Both the position numbers and the translations under genes were made by a program. Shown here in pieces: positions 35,573 through 53,701 of a DNA stretch of 64,000 nucleotides. Under the pieces are notes generated by a model. It had not been told where the DNA came from. It searched no databases and was given only the letters and a program-made list of their open reading frames with translations. Position 1 is the first letter of the stretch. Each line of letters begins with the position of its first letter. Location of the stretch: contig CAJNYU010004668.1 in the NCBI GenBank assembly GCA_905331475.1, forward strand, positions 1 to 64,000, given 5' to 3'. The stretch comes from Rotaria socialis. Taxonomy: Eukaryota > Rotifera > Eurotatoria > Philodinida > Philodinidae.

Positions 35573-38500
35573 TGATAGAATAGAAAAGATCGGTGGGTGG
35601 AATAATAGGGCATAGCGCTTACAAAATACTATGCTAATTTCAGCCTTGTATGCATGCGCACAGATGAAGAAACAGAATAGTGAAAATGGCAACAAAAGGA
35701 ATTGAAAATCAGTCATAGATACTTTCACACATTTCAATAGGACATTGCTACCGGCAATCAGATTTTTACTAGGCAACTCTGTGTTATATAAGAAATATTT
35801 GATAATCACGAGGTGACATCTACCGAATAAATAGATTTTTTCACAAGAGAATTCAATAATTATGTGTAGTCATCAAAATAATTCATTTGAGATTTGGTCA
35901 AATTATGTTGCGTTATTAAGTTTAACTTTAATACTAGATCAGTAGGTATAACTGTGTGAATAGTTGAGAAATACTCGAAGTAAAGCTTTTCATGTGTTTC
36001 ATTTGTATAATGCGTTCCATTCATTGTTGCACCATTATTTGGTCAATAATGAAGTTTTTCGCGAAAAAAATCTATGACTATCTGTCGAGATACGTCAGTG
36101 AATCTGTAGCATATTTTGTGTTTATATGAATATATAAGACTTTCCTAAGCATTTTTCTGAGATTATGACGAGTAATAGTATATTAAACTTTTCGATTTAG
36201 GAGAATGGTCGTGGATGTATGATCAAAAGAATATCAACACCAGCACTCACATATCCAATTACTGGCCAATTGAACAAGTATGTAAAATAAAGGCGTTTTT
36301 AAGATTTTGATCAAGATAAACAATTGATCATCATTCTGATTCGGCTATGGATCGTATAAACGGTGTATACTATAACTACTCTAACTAGCAGCGAACACCA
36401 CAGTCTATGACACAGAGTTTGTTGGCCATGCTATCTCTGATCTAGAGAAATAAACAATAATGTTTTTTTGGTAATTTATTCTCATTTTGTATAATATGAT
36501 TATAGTTCATGAAAACAGCAAATATTTTGCTTTTGGTAATACGAATCTGTAAACGTTTCAATAATAACTTTGTTATTCGTTTTTTGGATATTCATATCTA
36601 GTTTAGAAAGAAAGTACATATTCTATGCGTCCAATAATATATACAATATAGTAACTAATTTATTCATGATTCATTTTTGCGATGCTCTCAACCGATCTTG
36701 TGGATTGGATACATTCACAGTATATTTTATTATTTGGTAAATGACGTTTATTATAGTTGAATTGGAATCAGATAGTCTTCCATTGGTCTCATTGACTTTT
36801 TATTGAAGATGGTTGTGTATAATGGCAGCATCTATGACACTATTTATTTATGATTTTTTATTTCGATATTTTCCAACAGAAGTGAACTTTTTATTTTTGT
36901 GGATAACAGCTCTTGCAGACATATAAGAAAACAAAACTCTTTTTCTCCATTCAAAATAAGTCAAACGAAAATATTGTTCTATCTTAATCCAACTCATGTG
37001 CAGATAGAATACACTGACATATTTTTCATTGAAGAAAATAAATCATTTGAGGTGTGGGTGTCAGCTATGAGAAAACTAACGTATAATATAATTCACCACC
37101 ACCACCATTACACCCACATCCACACCTGGGGTTTCTTTACTTGTAATTGTTGTTTCGTTATATGACATTTTACTAAATACTTCCATAGAATATTAAATTA
37201 AACAACCTGGAATGTTTGCTGTCTGTTTTTTTGGAACAGCGATCTATTGAATTAGCTTTCACTAAACAGTAAATCTTGAAAAATTCATTGCATAGAATAT
37301 CGCGCATGAAAACATTTGCCATTTTGAACCCATAACTGCATGGATCGAAAGCTTGACGAAGTCATTTTGAAACTCATTATATAGCCGTCTTGCAGAGTCA
37401 CGTATGAGATGTGTGTTATTCTGTTAATAGTACTTTCACATCAGGTGTTTCATGTTATGAAAAATTTGTCATTTTCATAAAAATATCATATCGGTAGTAA
37501 GCCGATATTAATTAACATTTCAAAGGAAGGCTGTTGGAAGTCAAAATTTTCTGCATTGGCACTTTTAGATATGTTTTCAGGGAATGCACAAGAAACAACG
37601 AACAAACAGAAATTTTACCGAGTGCTGCGTACAGTGGTATAGTCAGGAATTTTCAAGTCATAGGGCATTTTCTAGCTAAATTATTTCGACGAATGAGCAA
37701 CAATTCGTAATTACAAATCGATTGGGCGACACTTTAAAAAGTATATATTGTCATCCCATGAAATTGACGCTTATTGAAGAGAAGTTCGTTACTCTCAGCT
37801 AACATGCTAGATTGTTCGTCTTTTTATGTAGTTTTTCACGAATGTTCTCTTCAGTTTTCAAATATTTGAATAGATTTCGTCAAAAAAAATACAAATCAGC
37901 ACAAATAGAACCATTATTGAATTTAAGTGACATAGCAAATATTTTGGCACGACACCAAAGATATCGAATGATTATCATTCCAAGTATGGGTTTATAGAAT
38001 AGAAATAGTTAGTTGGTTTTTTTGAATCACTTGATTAGATCACAATAAGATACGATGCATTAAAATGGCATTACTCGAGTCTCTGTACATGTATGTGTAT
38101 CAAGATCTTTCGACATTGAGCAATGGTTGTTGAATTGGTAAGCAATTGCCAAATGGCCGTATCTCTGACTGCGCTAACGACCTCGTGTATTTTAAGATCA
38201 CACAGTTGCGGTTCTAATTAAAAAAAAAATTTTTTAATGCACACAAATGAATGCGTGAAGAACATAAAATATGTTTTTTTAATTTCGAATGTTAACTTTT
38301 CTCTTTCTATGAGTTCAAGTCAATCAAGGTTGAATGTTATCTGTAGAATTGTAGATTCTCGTAGGTAGAAATCTCCTAAATAAAGAATTCATTTTTTTAT
38401 TTTCTACGTGAAAAATAATTTAGTTTTATAATGATCTGAGTAGATTGTACATTAATCAACGAATAAGTCATGCATAAACGTGTTTCGAAGATTTGAGCCA

Positions 38501-38838
38501 TGTTAAATTTTATATAGTCAACTTGTTGAATCCTATGTTTCAAACTAATCAGAAGGAAATTCTAAGCAATTTTACCACATATGTTGACAATGAAAGATGT
38601 CACTGTAAGACGCATGATAACAAGTTAAAAAGAAAAATGATTGGCGTAGACTATTGATGCTTTGATTGATGAGGATTAGTTATTAGTAAAAATAACTCGT
38701 CCGTTGCAAATAGTGAACACGTTTATTTAAAGATTCAATTGCATATTTATTCTATGATCACTTGTGTTAGGTTCATATCTTCTTTTTATTTCTTTTGTTT
38801 ATATATTTTAAGATTTTCAAAGTTACACTTATCGAGTC
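35573..38838. other. 3.3 kb divergent intergenic region
   Basis: Lies between the PDZ gene (-) and AMPK alpha (+), so it should hold both promoters. AT-rich, with a short CACCAC-rich run near 37096-37128. No further gene, RNA or transposon recognised. Confidence 0.45.
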
Positions 38839-44421
<5,583 letters not shown>

Positions 44422-44666
44422 TTAACATTTTTTGATCATTTCTTCGTTGGGCATGTATATATATTTGCCTGTTGTCTTTATTTTGTAGTCTGTTTGTAGT
44501 CGTTCTTAGCACTGCCTCCATATTTTTTGTTCTCATTATCCATTATTATTCAAAAGAAAAAACAATAAACTAGAATTTAAAAAAAATATATAAATAAATT
44601 TTAGCAAAATTTCGTTAAGATATTTTATTACAGAAATGAGCAAAAAAACAATCCTTATCAATATAT
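44422..44666. terminator. Convergent 3' ends of AMPK alpha and the fucosyltransferase
   Basis: Only 245 bp separate the two stop codons. A plus-strand AATAAA at about 44563 fits as the AMPK polyadenylation signal. The minus-strand signal is not obvious in this gap. The tight spacing makes overlapping 3' UTRs possible. Confidence 0.5.
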
Positions 44667-47185
44667 TTACTGATTTGAGGGTCGCATTGATGGCGGTTGT
44701 TGACTGGAGCTATTGTGTGGAAAAAGAAACCAAGGTGGAAAATAATGTTCTCGTAAACACTTTTGTTTTGCAACTGGATAATTAAGATCATGAACAACAT
44801 TTCCACCGGCTAACCATCCTGCCCACCAACCATAGCTACCTGCTGTTACGATTGTATGTTCACATAAGGTTAGAGCAGCTAAATCGTCGCCTGAAAAGAA
44901 CGAGTTAGGAGTTATAAAAATATCGGAAAGATTTCCTAAATTTGTTTTTGCATAGTCTTTATCATCGCTAGCTATTAAAAAACGACAATTGATATATTTT
45001 CGACGATAATAGTTCATTGCAAAATTTAGGTATCCACTACTTGTATCAATTTTAAAAAATGTTAAAAAATCACCGCGCCGTATATGGATTCCAATCCATG
45101 TCACAGGTATTAATGGAGCTGGTGGACGTGTTAGAAGAGATTTCAAATATTGATGAGTTACATTGTCTTTGGTATAGTTGCCGAGGTTTAATGGAATATT
45201 CCAAACAACTGAAAAGAAGAAAAAAAATAGATTTTCTGTTTTTATTAGCTTAACTAAAGCTTACTATCGAGAACTTTTTGATACAATTAGTTTTCATGAG
45301 AGCATCAATGTCAAACGCATGATTCATCTGACATCGAACAGTAAGAAATTTCAATTTTATACGAAACAGACATAAGACTTGTACTCAATTTTACACGCGC
45401 ACATGAAAGATCTGCCTAATCATGATCGTTGTTAACGATGACGTGAGAATGTGACTTTGAATAATTCGTAAATACTCCAAAAATATGAATGCTTATTTTA
45501 TGCTAAAATCATCATAATAAAAGAAACACAAGCTTCATTCAGGCTTTTATCGAGATCTGCTCTTAGAAGAAAAAAAATAGAATTCCTAGGTTCGAACAAA
45601 TCAACCTCTTATTCTTGATAGTACAGACACATAGACTGCTTCTCATCACTTTACCCTGAACAAACAATGTTTTCCATTGTTTTTGGGAAATCTGCAAATA
45701 TCGAGAGAAACAAGTTTTTTCATACCATTTGATCGATATCTTAAAATTTCTTTTATCTAATACTTGTAAGCATAAAAAATATCTACTAAAGATTAGATTT
45801 TGTCGCATGAATCTATAGATGAGATCAGATTACGAAAATAATTGTATGCAATGCATGAACTACATGACGACAGTATTAGATCAATTGACAATGAAATAAT
45901 TGAATAGATTTCGGTATTGTCTAATCGACATATACTTGTATATATTGTTTTCATCTTTTATTCCAACTAGTATTATGAGTATATCATACTAACGTATTTC
46001 TCATAAGATAAATTAATTAAAAGAAATTTGTGCCAACATTTTTTTCTATAACGCAAGAAACATCAATATGCTTTTCTGAAACTGTTCAGATCGATTCCAA
46101 TTTATTGATTATTTTGAATCAACGACGAAGAAGCACTAATAAATATCTAGTGTATAAGATAGAACAACTTACAAAGTTATTGACTTTATTCTTGCCTTTC
46201 TAATTTTGTTTCTACGGAAGCAATTTTGTTGTTGGATTGTCCTTCAACATAAATCTGGATCGATTTTATTCAATTAGAAGAAGAAAAAACAATTTAAAAA
46301 AATCGATCTAACTGTCGATTCAATTTTTAATTCAACTAATTTATCGAAATGTCAGCAGACTGATTTAATCTAGCTGACATTTTCCCTCTTTATGTATTCA
46401 TCTATTTATTTATTTTTAATACTAATTTTGACGTGAGCGAAATGAATCTTTATTAATGAAAACAAACCTTTCAGTAATTGTTCAACTAGTGGAACGTTGT
46501 TCTTAATTGAAAATTGATTGAATTGAAATAAATATGATATTTCCTCTTTATACTTAAGAAAGTATCCAAATGCTTGATAAAATCCAATCATTTCATATCG
46601 AGTTAAGTTTGGATCTAATGGAACTTTTAATAAGTCATCAAATAAAGTGCATGCACTATATCGTCCATATATTCCAGTTTCATTGGCAACGGAATCGTTT
46701 GTTACTAAGTGAACAGGTGTTTCATTTAAATGAATAGTAAATATTGAGCGAAGATCTTTTACAATCCATGGACCAACATAAAGATCACATTGATGAAGAC
46801 GAGCAAGACCATAAGCACTAGCGAATAAAAACATTCGATTTCCGATACCTCCATCAGTTGTACGAATTACAACTAAACATGTTGCTGGCAATTGAGCCTT
46901 GTCAAAAATCTTACTAATAAAACTGGGAACTAATTTTCCATTAATTACAAACGAATACATATGAGAAGTTTTTCGTTCAGATGAAGTATTTTTATTCATA
47001 AATATGATTGTTGGTTTTACTTGAGTTTCATGAAACAATAAATAATAAATAATAAATAATGCAATTAGAATTCCAAAACCAAATGCACGAAATTTAGTTT
47101 CTGTCATTCTTGATTGAAAATAACGACAATAATCATTATTATCGCGTAATGGTAAACAAAATTTTGAGAATAGATACTGTTGCAT
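44667..47185 (-). CDS. GT11 alpha-1,2-fucosyltransferase-like type II membrane enzyme, 2 exons
   Basis: Transfers fucose from GDP-fucose to glycan chains in the Golgi, by homology with FUT1/FUT2-type GT11 enzymes. Exons 47185-46468 and 45208-44667 flank a 1259-bp intron; the joined frame is 419 aa. A second in-frame Met (residue 27) sits just before the membrane anchor (FRAFGFGILIALFIIYYLLF), so the true start could be either. Family motifs: GGIGNRMFLFASAYGLA near residue 115 (the GxGNQ-type start of the catalytic domain), motif I GIHIRRGD (279-286, the basic GDP-fucose-binding patch), ASDDKDYAK, and the C-terminal block DDLAALTLCEHTIVTAGSYG followed by WWAGWLAGG. Arginine and aspartate of motif I are present, so it is probably active. 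The acceptor sugar cannot be told. Confidence 0.88.
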
Positions 47186-47511
47186 GACCTAATTTAAAAT
47201 AATCTTACCCAGCCAAAATTTTTACTTGTTGTATCTTCAACTACAAGAAAAATTCTCTTTCATTTTATCCAATCAACGGAAAGGTTTTCATTTTACTTTG
47301 TTCTGTCTGCTTTTTCTTTTTCGTTCTTATAAAATAGAATTCCGTAAGAAAGAAATTATGCTGAAGTCCTACTGGATTGTGTTGCAAAGTAAACATAGAA
47401 CAGAACAGAACAGAACAGAATGAAAAATAAACTTTTACATTCGGTGTACAACAAGTACATTCGATGGTTGAACAGAAAAAGTTGATCTTGAGTATTTTAG
47501 TATCTACTGTT

Positions 47512-47610
47512 CAGGGGCGTAAATTGGGTCTCAAAGCAGGGGACACACCGTGATAAATTTCAAAGGTAGGGGAGTCGCGCCCCACATCCCTCCCGCTTTT
47601 AACGCCCTTG
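47512..47610. mobile_element. 99-bp hAT-like MITE
   Basis: Ends CAGGGGCGTAAA and TTTTAACGCCCTTG form a short imperfect inverted repeat. The flanking octamers CTACTGTT and CTACTGCA match at 6 of 8 positions, as expected of an aged 8-bp target duplication. The G/C-run interior resembles the element at 27.05 kb. It is non-coding. Confidence 0.65.
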
Positions 47611-48211
47611 CTACTGCATTTTTGTTTAGATCGATTGTTTTATTCGTCGAAGTCAGAATTTACAATGAATGTTTATAAAAAAGTAAATTTTACTCTAAAA
47701 GGAAATACTTGAAATCATGTCTCATTATCAACTAGAGAATTGTAACGATAATCTCAACAGTATGGATTGTATTATATTAGAGTGTAGTTGCTTGTGTAAT
47801 TTTTATTTTAAGAATATATAAATTATAGCTGAATAGCACAGTGTATAGAATCGTTTTAAGAAAATATTTTAGTATTAATTAAACCATTTCCGACCATATT
47901 TCATCGGTAAAACATTACAAATACACTCCTGCGTATACAACATTTTATTTTCTATTGAGCTGGGTTCAATTTTTAAAATATTCGTTCGTTGATATTCGCT
48001 ATCATACTAAACGCTTCTTACCACACAAACAATCAATGTTACTTTTTACAAGACTAACAAAATAGATTAGTCCAAAGATGCATGATTTTTAAGATTACAA
48101 CTATTACAAATGACTTTTACATAGTTTCATTTGTTAGGTGATTATTTAGGTGTATTTTATCACATTAAAATCGATAAAGCAGACAAAATATATCGTCCAT
48201 GAAGAAACGTA

Positions 48212-48864
48212 TCCCCCACATTCGTCCCACGAAATTAGTCCCATATTTTTTTACCCCAATTCGTCCCAGTTAAAAATTATTTGATTCTTAACTCGTCCCA
48301 TTCTATATGAGAATATCAATTAACATGAGAGAAAGTCTGGTTATATTTTATTAATTATCATCCAATAAGAAAATAGAGAAGAGATAAACACACCCACACC
48401 CTTCGCTTCACAGTATATTGAAAATCCAAATAATTTAGTACTTGCTGATTTCGTTCACTAGTTGTAAATCGAAGCATACCACAAAAATGAGATCAAGTTA
48501 TGTATAAAAATTATCATATCCTTTTGTCTTTGATTTTATGTATCGCATAGCTTGATCCACCAATTTATCAAAAATAATAGTGAGATGTCACCGTTAAGAG
48601 TGTTCTAGTAGTACATATTAGAATTTCCGATCGTTTCCAGGCCATTTTCTATTCTATTGCGTGATTATATTATACATAGATGAACCCTGTTACGATCTTC
48701 AATTTAGTTTTAATTGATAAGTCAAGCCTCTTGTAGAATGGAACAATTAGTATTAATGTTGTCACATGGGACGAGTTAAGAATCAAATAATTTTTAACTG
48801 GGACGAATAAGGTTAAAAAATACGGGACTAATTTCATGGGACGAATTATGGGACGAATGTGGGG
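48212..48864. mobile_element. 653-bp MITE with long terminal inverted repeats and TA flanks
   Basis: The left arm (48212-48300) and right arm (48767-48864) are inverted copies with about 90% match apart from one 11-base extra unit in the right arm. Both are built from repeated TTCGTCCCA/CTCGTCCCA words. Both outer ends abut TA (48210-48211 and 48865-48866), consistent with TA target duplication as in Tc1/mariner-type elements. The inner 470 bases carry no transposase frame. This is a non-autonomous element and could fold into a long hairpin. Confidence 0.85.
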
Positions 48865-49795
48865 TAAACCAAAAAATGAAATGTAGAAATCTGATCGATT
48901 TGGACATGAATTGAAAAAAGACATGCGGAATAAACATGAGTTTATTTTGTTTAGAGATGTATTTAGTCTCTACAAAAAAATATCTATTGATCTATTTTAT
49001 TTAGAATTATTTCTAACAGCTATACGAAGGACTACAGTTGGATTCAGTCTTAATAATATCTTCAATGAAAATTTGTTCCAATAAATATATCTGATTTATT
49101 CTTCAAAATAGCATTCATTCACAGATTTCACTGCGTGTTAATAGCTTTATTCCACAGTTTTCTTTCTATCCATTAGACAGAATTTGCTTTATCAATTATA
49201 GAGTTGAAGTCGAAAAGCATGGTGACTATGCTCAATCGATAACATTAGAAAAGATATGATCATCTGTTTATGAGCACCGAACTTTGAGTAGAAGACTGAA
49301 AAGCTTGGTTGTCTCACAATGCATTGACATTTTTCAATCTTTAAAAATTTTTGTAAGTATTTTTTTAATTTGTTTCCGAAAGATTGCTTTTTCTTGAAGC
49401 ACATTGTTATCTAAATGTTGCATAAAATAAAACTAAGATAATTAGATGTATTCTACACTACTCAGCATTTCACAGCCGTTTGAATTTTGTTTTAGTGAAC
49501 CAGAATCAGAACTTTCCACAGGTAGTAAAGGTTGTGATAAAAAATTTTCCTCTAATAAATTTGGTACTATACCGATCGTATCTATTTCCAATATAAAAAG
49601 CTCGATAACTTTCGAAAGAAGTTTTTTTTCTTTATAGTATATAAGTTGTTAACGTAGCATTGTTTTATTACAGTAATAATCTTAGTTTAGATCAATCAAT
49701 GAAAACAAATTGTAAAAGCAGGATTCTCCTGACTAAATCCGGAGGTTTGGCGACCCTGTTTACGAGGTCGTTTTCTTGATCCTGGGCTCTTGTTT

Positions 49796-49819
49796 CTCTC
49801 TCTCTCTCTCTCTCTCTCT
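49796..49819. repeat. (TC)n microsatellite
   Basis: About twelve tandem TC units, with no coding content. Confidence 0.85.
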
Positions 49820-50758
49820 TATAAGAAGTTACATTGTCATCCAACAGTAATGAGGAAGACTATAAGTAACTTTCCTTTTGTTTTGGATACAGGCAAAATG
49901 TTCCGTTTTGATTACGGAGTAAAAAAATTCAATTTCAGATTTCTTATTAGTGAGAATGGTACTTTCATTAGAGAAATCAAAAAATTTCGTGTCAAGTGTT
50001 CTGAAGACCGAAAACGCTTTAAACAAATACGTTTGATGTAACACCAAGTGAAATCTCAAACAGGATATAATACAAACAAGAAAATTTACCTGTTGATATT
50101 TTTGAAACTTCAAATCGTTTTTTCACTCAACATAAGATTATAAAAATCGATTAGGTTCTGTATAAAACAAAGAGTTTTACATCCTAGTTTTTAGATTTTC
50201 TATTTGGTGAGATTACAAAATGTATGCCACCGCAGCGAAGTGCAGTCATGTATTAATAAGTCAACGTGTAAATGTTCAAGACAGTATCATCTTCCTTTAA
50301 CATCATTACGGAAAAGTAGAGTAACTCTTTCGGATAGTCTGCAAAATTAGTATATGAAAATCAAGGGTGATCAATTGTGGTCAAATTGATGAAAATAATG
50401 ATCGAAAATCCATAGGTCGGCAGCCTTAATAAGATAATTATTTATCTATTGAAAAACATTTTTTTTTATGATGGGTTATTTCTCACTAAAAGCATTCCTA
50501 TGTGTAACATGATTCGCGCATGAATGATTAGGTAACGTTAGTTATTCATATAAAAGAAGTAGAAAAGTAAAAAATGTAACGACAGACAATGATGCGAAGG
50601 TAAAAAAAAAGCAAGACGTCGTTGTCTGCATGATTGGTTGTTGATAGTTATGCATAACAAGGACTCATATCCACGTCATCATATACTTCTTCATTTACGT
50701 ATTTTGTAAGCAACTAGAAAACGCATAACAACCTTCAGAATATATATTTCGTGAAACA

Positions 50759-51988
50759 ATGGCCAAAAAGGCCACTCCTACTGATCTTTCGTCATCTGAT
50801 TTCAATGATGAAACATCATCTTCAGATGAACAGCAAGGAAAATCATCTCAAAGTACAACTAAGAAAAGTTCAATTACAAATTATGTTACAGATATTTTAA
50901 CTAAACATGGAAAGGCTCATGGACAACCAATTGATTTAACAAAAGCTCAAGTGGAAATCAATACAAATCCTCGCGGCTTCCGAGAGTATGAAAATGTCTC
51001 AGCTTTTCGACCGTATCCATCTGATACAGCAACTTCAAGTAAGATCGATCCACAACGATCTGAAAGAAAAAGTGCGAGCAGTGATGAAGAAATAGGAAAT
51101 CATGCAGCAAGAGAACGAGTAACGAAAACTTCGTTTTTTTTCAGTTTTCATTTGAATACGTTATTTTATGTTCTAGTTAACTGATCTCGGTGATTCAATG
51201 ACAGAATTAAATTTGGATCCAAATCCTATTTATGAAGAACGTGAAAGCCAAGAACAAGTATATAAACAAAAGGTTTATCTACGTCAATTACAACCACCAA
51301 CTCCGCACCCTGTTGAGATTCAAGTTCAAGAAGTTTTAATTAAACCACAAATTTCAAAACCACCAATTCATGTTCGTATAGGTCAACGTGAGCCTCGAAC
51401 CCCCTCACCAATAGTTATTAAAACTCAACCACCACCAGCTCCACCAGCTGAACCAGCCGAACCAATTATTTACAATAAATATATTCCACCACCGAAACAA
51501 CCACAGCAACAGGTTATAGCTTGTATCTTATTGTGAAAATAATAAATTATTTTGCATCCTTTCGTAGATCATCATTCATCGTTATCCCGATTTGCCGCCT
51601 AAACCGCGTATGTTATTTCTTTTCTAAATTTTTTATATTGGATTCATTTATATATATCGAAGGTCCTATTGTTGTTGAACAATGGTTACCATACAAACCT
51701 GCACCAAAACGAATTATTAAACATTCTCTACCCCCTGAAGCTCTTCAAACACCACCAACTCCACATAATATAATCGTTTCTTATTCTAAGCCACGTGCAC
51801 TTATTGAAGTTGAACTTGTTCGTTTACCCGTTGTTAAGATTGATCCTCAGGCATATGAAAAAATGAGTGCTGCTGGACAAGAACAACTGATGCAAAATCC
51901 AACATTTCAACATGAACAAGAATATCTATTAAGAAATAGAGCAGCACAAAAAAATCAAGATTCAAATAAAATCGATTGGCGAATTTAA
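50759..51988 (+). CDS. Proline-rich hypothetical protein with a WLPY motif, 353 aa, 4 exons
   Basis: Exons 50759-51118, 51177-51512, 51568-51607 and 51663-51988 join by GT-AG introns into 353 aa. Residues 1-120 are Ser/Asp/Glu/Lys-rich and likely disordered (MAKKATPTDLSSSDFNDE...). Residues about 150-235 are proline-rich with short valine/isoleucine strands (PPTPHPVEIQVQEV, KPPIHVRIGQREPRTPSP). The core is HRYPDLPPKP followed by PIVVEQWLPYKPAPKRII (about 236-265), then YSKPRALIEVELVRLPV and a helical end with DWRI at the C-terminus. Alternating Pro and Val/Ile with charged residues is like filament-forming alveolin-type or coat proteins, but I do not recognise the family. No signal peptide or membrane segment. 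Probably a structural cytosolic protein, by inference. Confidence 0.75.
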
Positions 51989-53701
51989 ATAGAAATCATT
52001 TTTAGTTGAACTTTTATCTATTGATTCGATTTATTATGTTTTGCAAAGGGAAGTGCCAGTGTGCTCAAATATCGTTTGATCAGTAATGAGCACATTGCAG
52101 AAAGTTGAATAAATGAAATTAGCAGGGAAATACAGATCTTACTATGTATGTAGTATTGTTTCATACGCAAACTAAATGAATTTTCAATTCTTGACGAAAT
52201 ATATACGACCTATTTTTAAGTAAGTAACTAAATATGTTTTAAAATGTATCTAACATTATCAGATAGCTTTTCAGCTTTTTTTTCTAAAAAAAAACATTTG
52301 CAGATATAATTGAGCGAACCTAATATTATTGCGACATATACATATAGATGGAATCAAAAATCTTCAACAATTAATATTCATGATGAAATATCTAAATAAT
52401 TTAGTTCTCAAAAGTTTGACATAAAATTTAGAGTATATTTCATAAATAATATTATGATATATTCAAACTGCAATCGACAACTTGAAAAGAAACTAATTAA
52501 GGCTGTTTACCACTCAACGATTTATTGTATTGCATCGGAAAATCGATAAATTTTCACCAATAATTTGCTTCTAAACAATTTCTGCATTTCAATAAACAGT
52601 GCTCTATGAACGATATTACAAAGAAACAGAATAATAATAAACAATACAAGGTGAATAAACACAACGATTATTATTCAAAAATCGAATGTATCTTTGCGAA
52701 CAATAAAGATAGTCTCATAGTTTGACAGTTAGTTGTAATTGAAATCAGATGTTTGGTTTCGACAACCTATAAATGAAAATAAAAAGTAGAATATACGAGA
52801 GGTATCTTTATTGCAAAAAACCAATTAGCATCCGAACTTCATTTTTCTTATTTTTGCAAATGAATTCTCGACATCATTTGACTTTTTAATGTAGGAATAT
52901 TTGATTAGTTTTGTTTTTACTTTTAATGCTCAAGTCTAGATTACGTGAATATAAAAATATCTACAAAGTAGCAGCAATGCTTAGCTCGTAGAAACTGAAA
53001 ATTAATAATAATAGATATCAATTTTTAAAAAAATCAAATGTGACAGACAATTCGAGATATACTGAAATAGCATTGTTTCAGAATTCAACTGCACAATCCT
53101 ACCAAAAGAGATATCAAAACTCAATCTTGTAATCTCAATTCAACAACTCTAAATAATTAATTCCATTTTATGTCCTACAATTGGTTGCAAATTGAGACAT
53201 TCATAATCGTTTTTTAGACAAAAACTGTCGTATACAGAACTGTAGTTAGATGTTGCAAATATTGATTCTGACTTGATTTTGTTCAGATGAACTTTTCTTA
53301 TTTGAAAAGAGGTGAAAATTATTTCATCAGATTAAAAATAATAATATTTCGTTGTAGGGTTGTGTAACAAAAATGATTCGTCTAAATCCACTTCTGTCAC
53401 TAATAAAAAAAACTGACCTATTTATTTGATTAAGACAAAGTTATATCAAATTTATTTTGCACTTTAATTAATAACCTTTTTTTTATAGATATTGATTTAT
53501 GATCTTCTGATATACAATCGACTTCTGGTCCATTTTCAAATCTTAGTTGAATTTCAATCATAATATATTATTATAGTAATGAAAATGAAACGTTGGTCTT
53601 TTTTTTATCTCTCTCGATTCGTCAATAGCTTTTTTTTATTCAAGAATCATAAAATATGAAATGTATGAGTAACACTTGAAATAAAATATGAAATTAGATG
53701 T
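51989..53701. other. Convergent intergenic region
   Basis: AT-rich, about 1.7 kb between the 3' ends of the proline-rich gene (+) and the AADAC-like gene (-). I see no gene or repeat that I can support. Confidence 0.4.

Larger units (their letters stand above)
47186..50758. other. 3.6 kb divergent intergenic region with small DNA elements
   Basis: Between the fucosyltransferase (-) and the proline-rich gene (+). It holds a pentanucleotide repeat of AGAAC/ACAGA type near 47396-47421, a 99-bp hAT-like element, a 653-bp TA-flanked MITE and a (TC)n run at about 49796-49819. Small frames around 49446-50041 show no family features. Confidence 0.6.

Noticed and set aside
49731-49760. Another hAT-like terminus (GGCGACCCTG)
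   Set aside because: Single end only; no inverted partner found within a few hundred bases.
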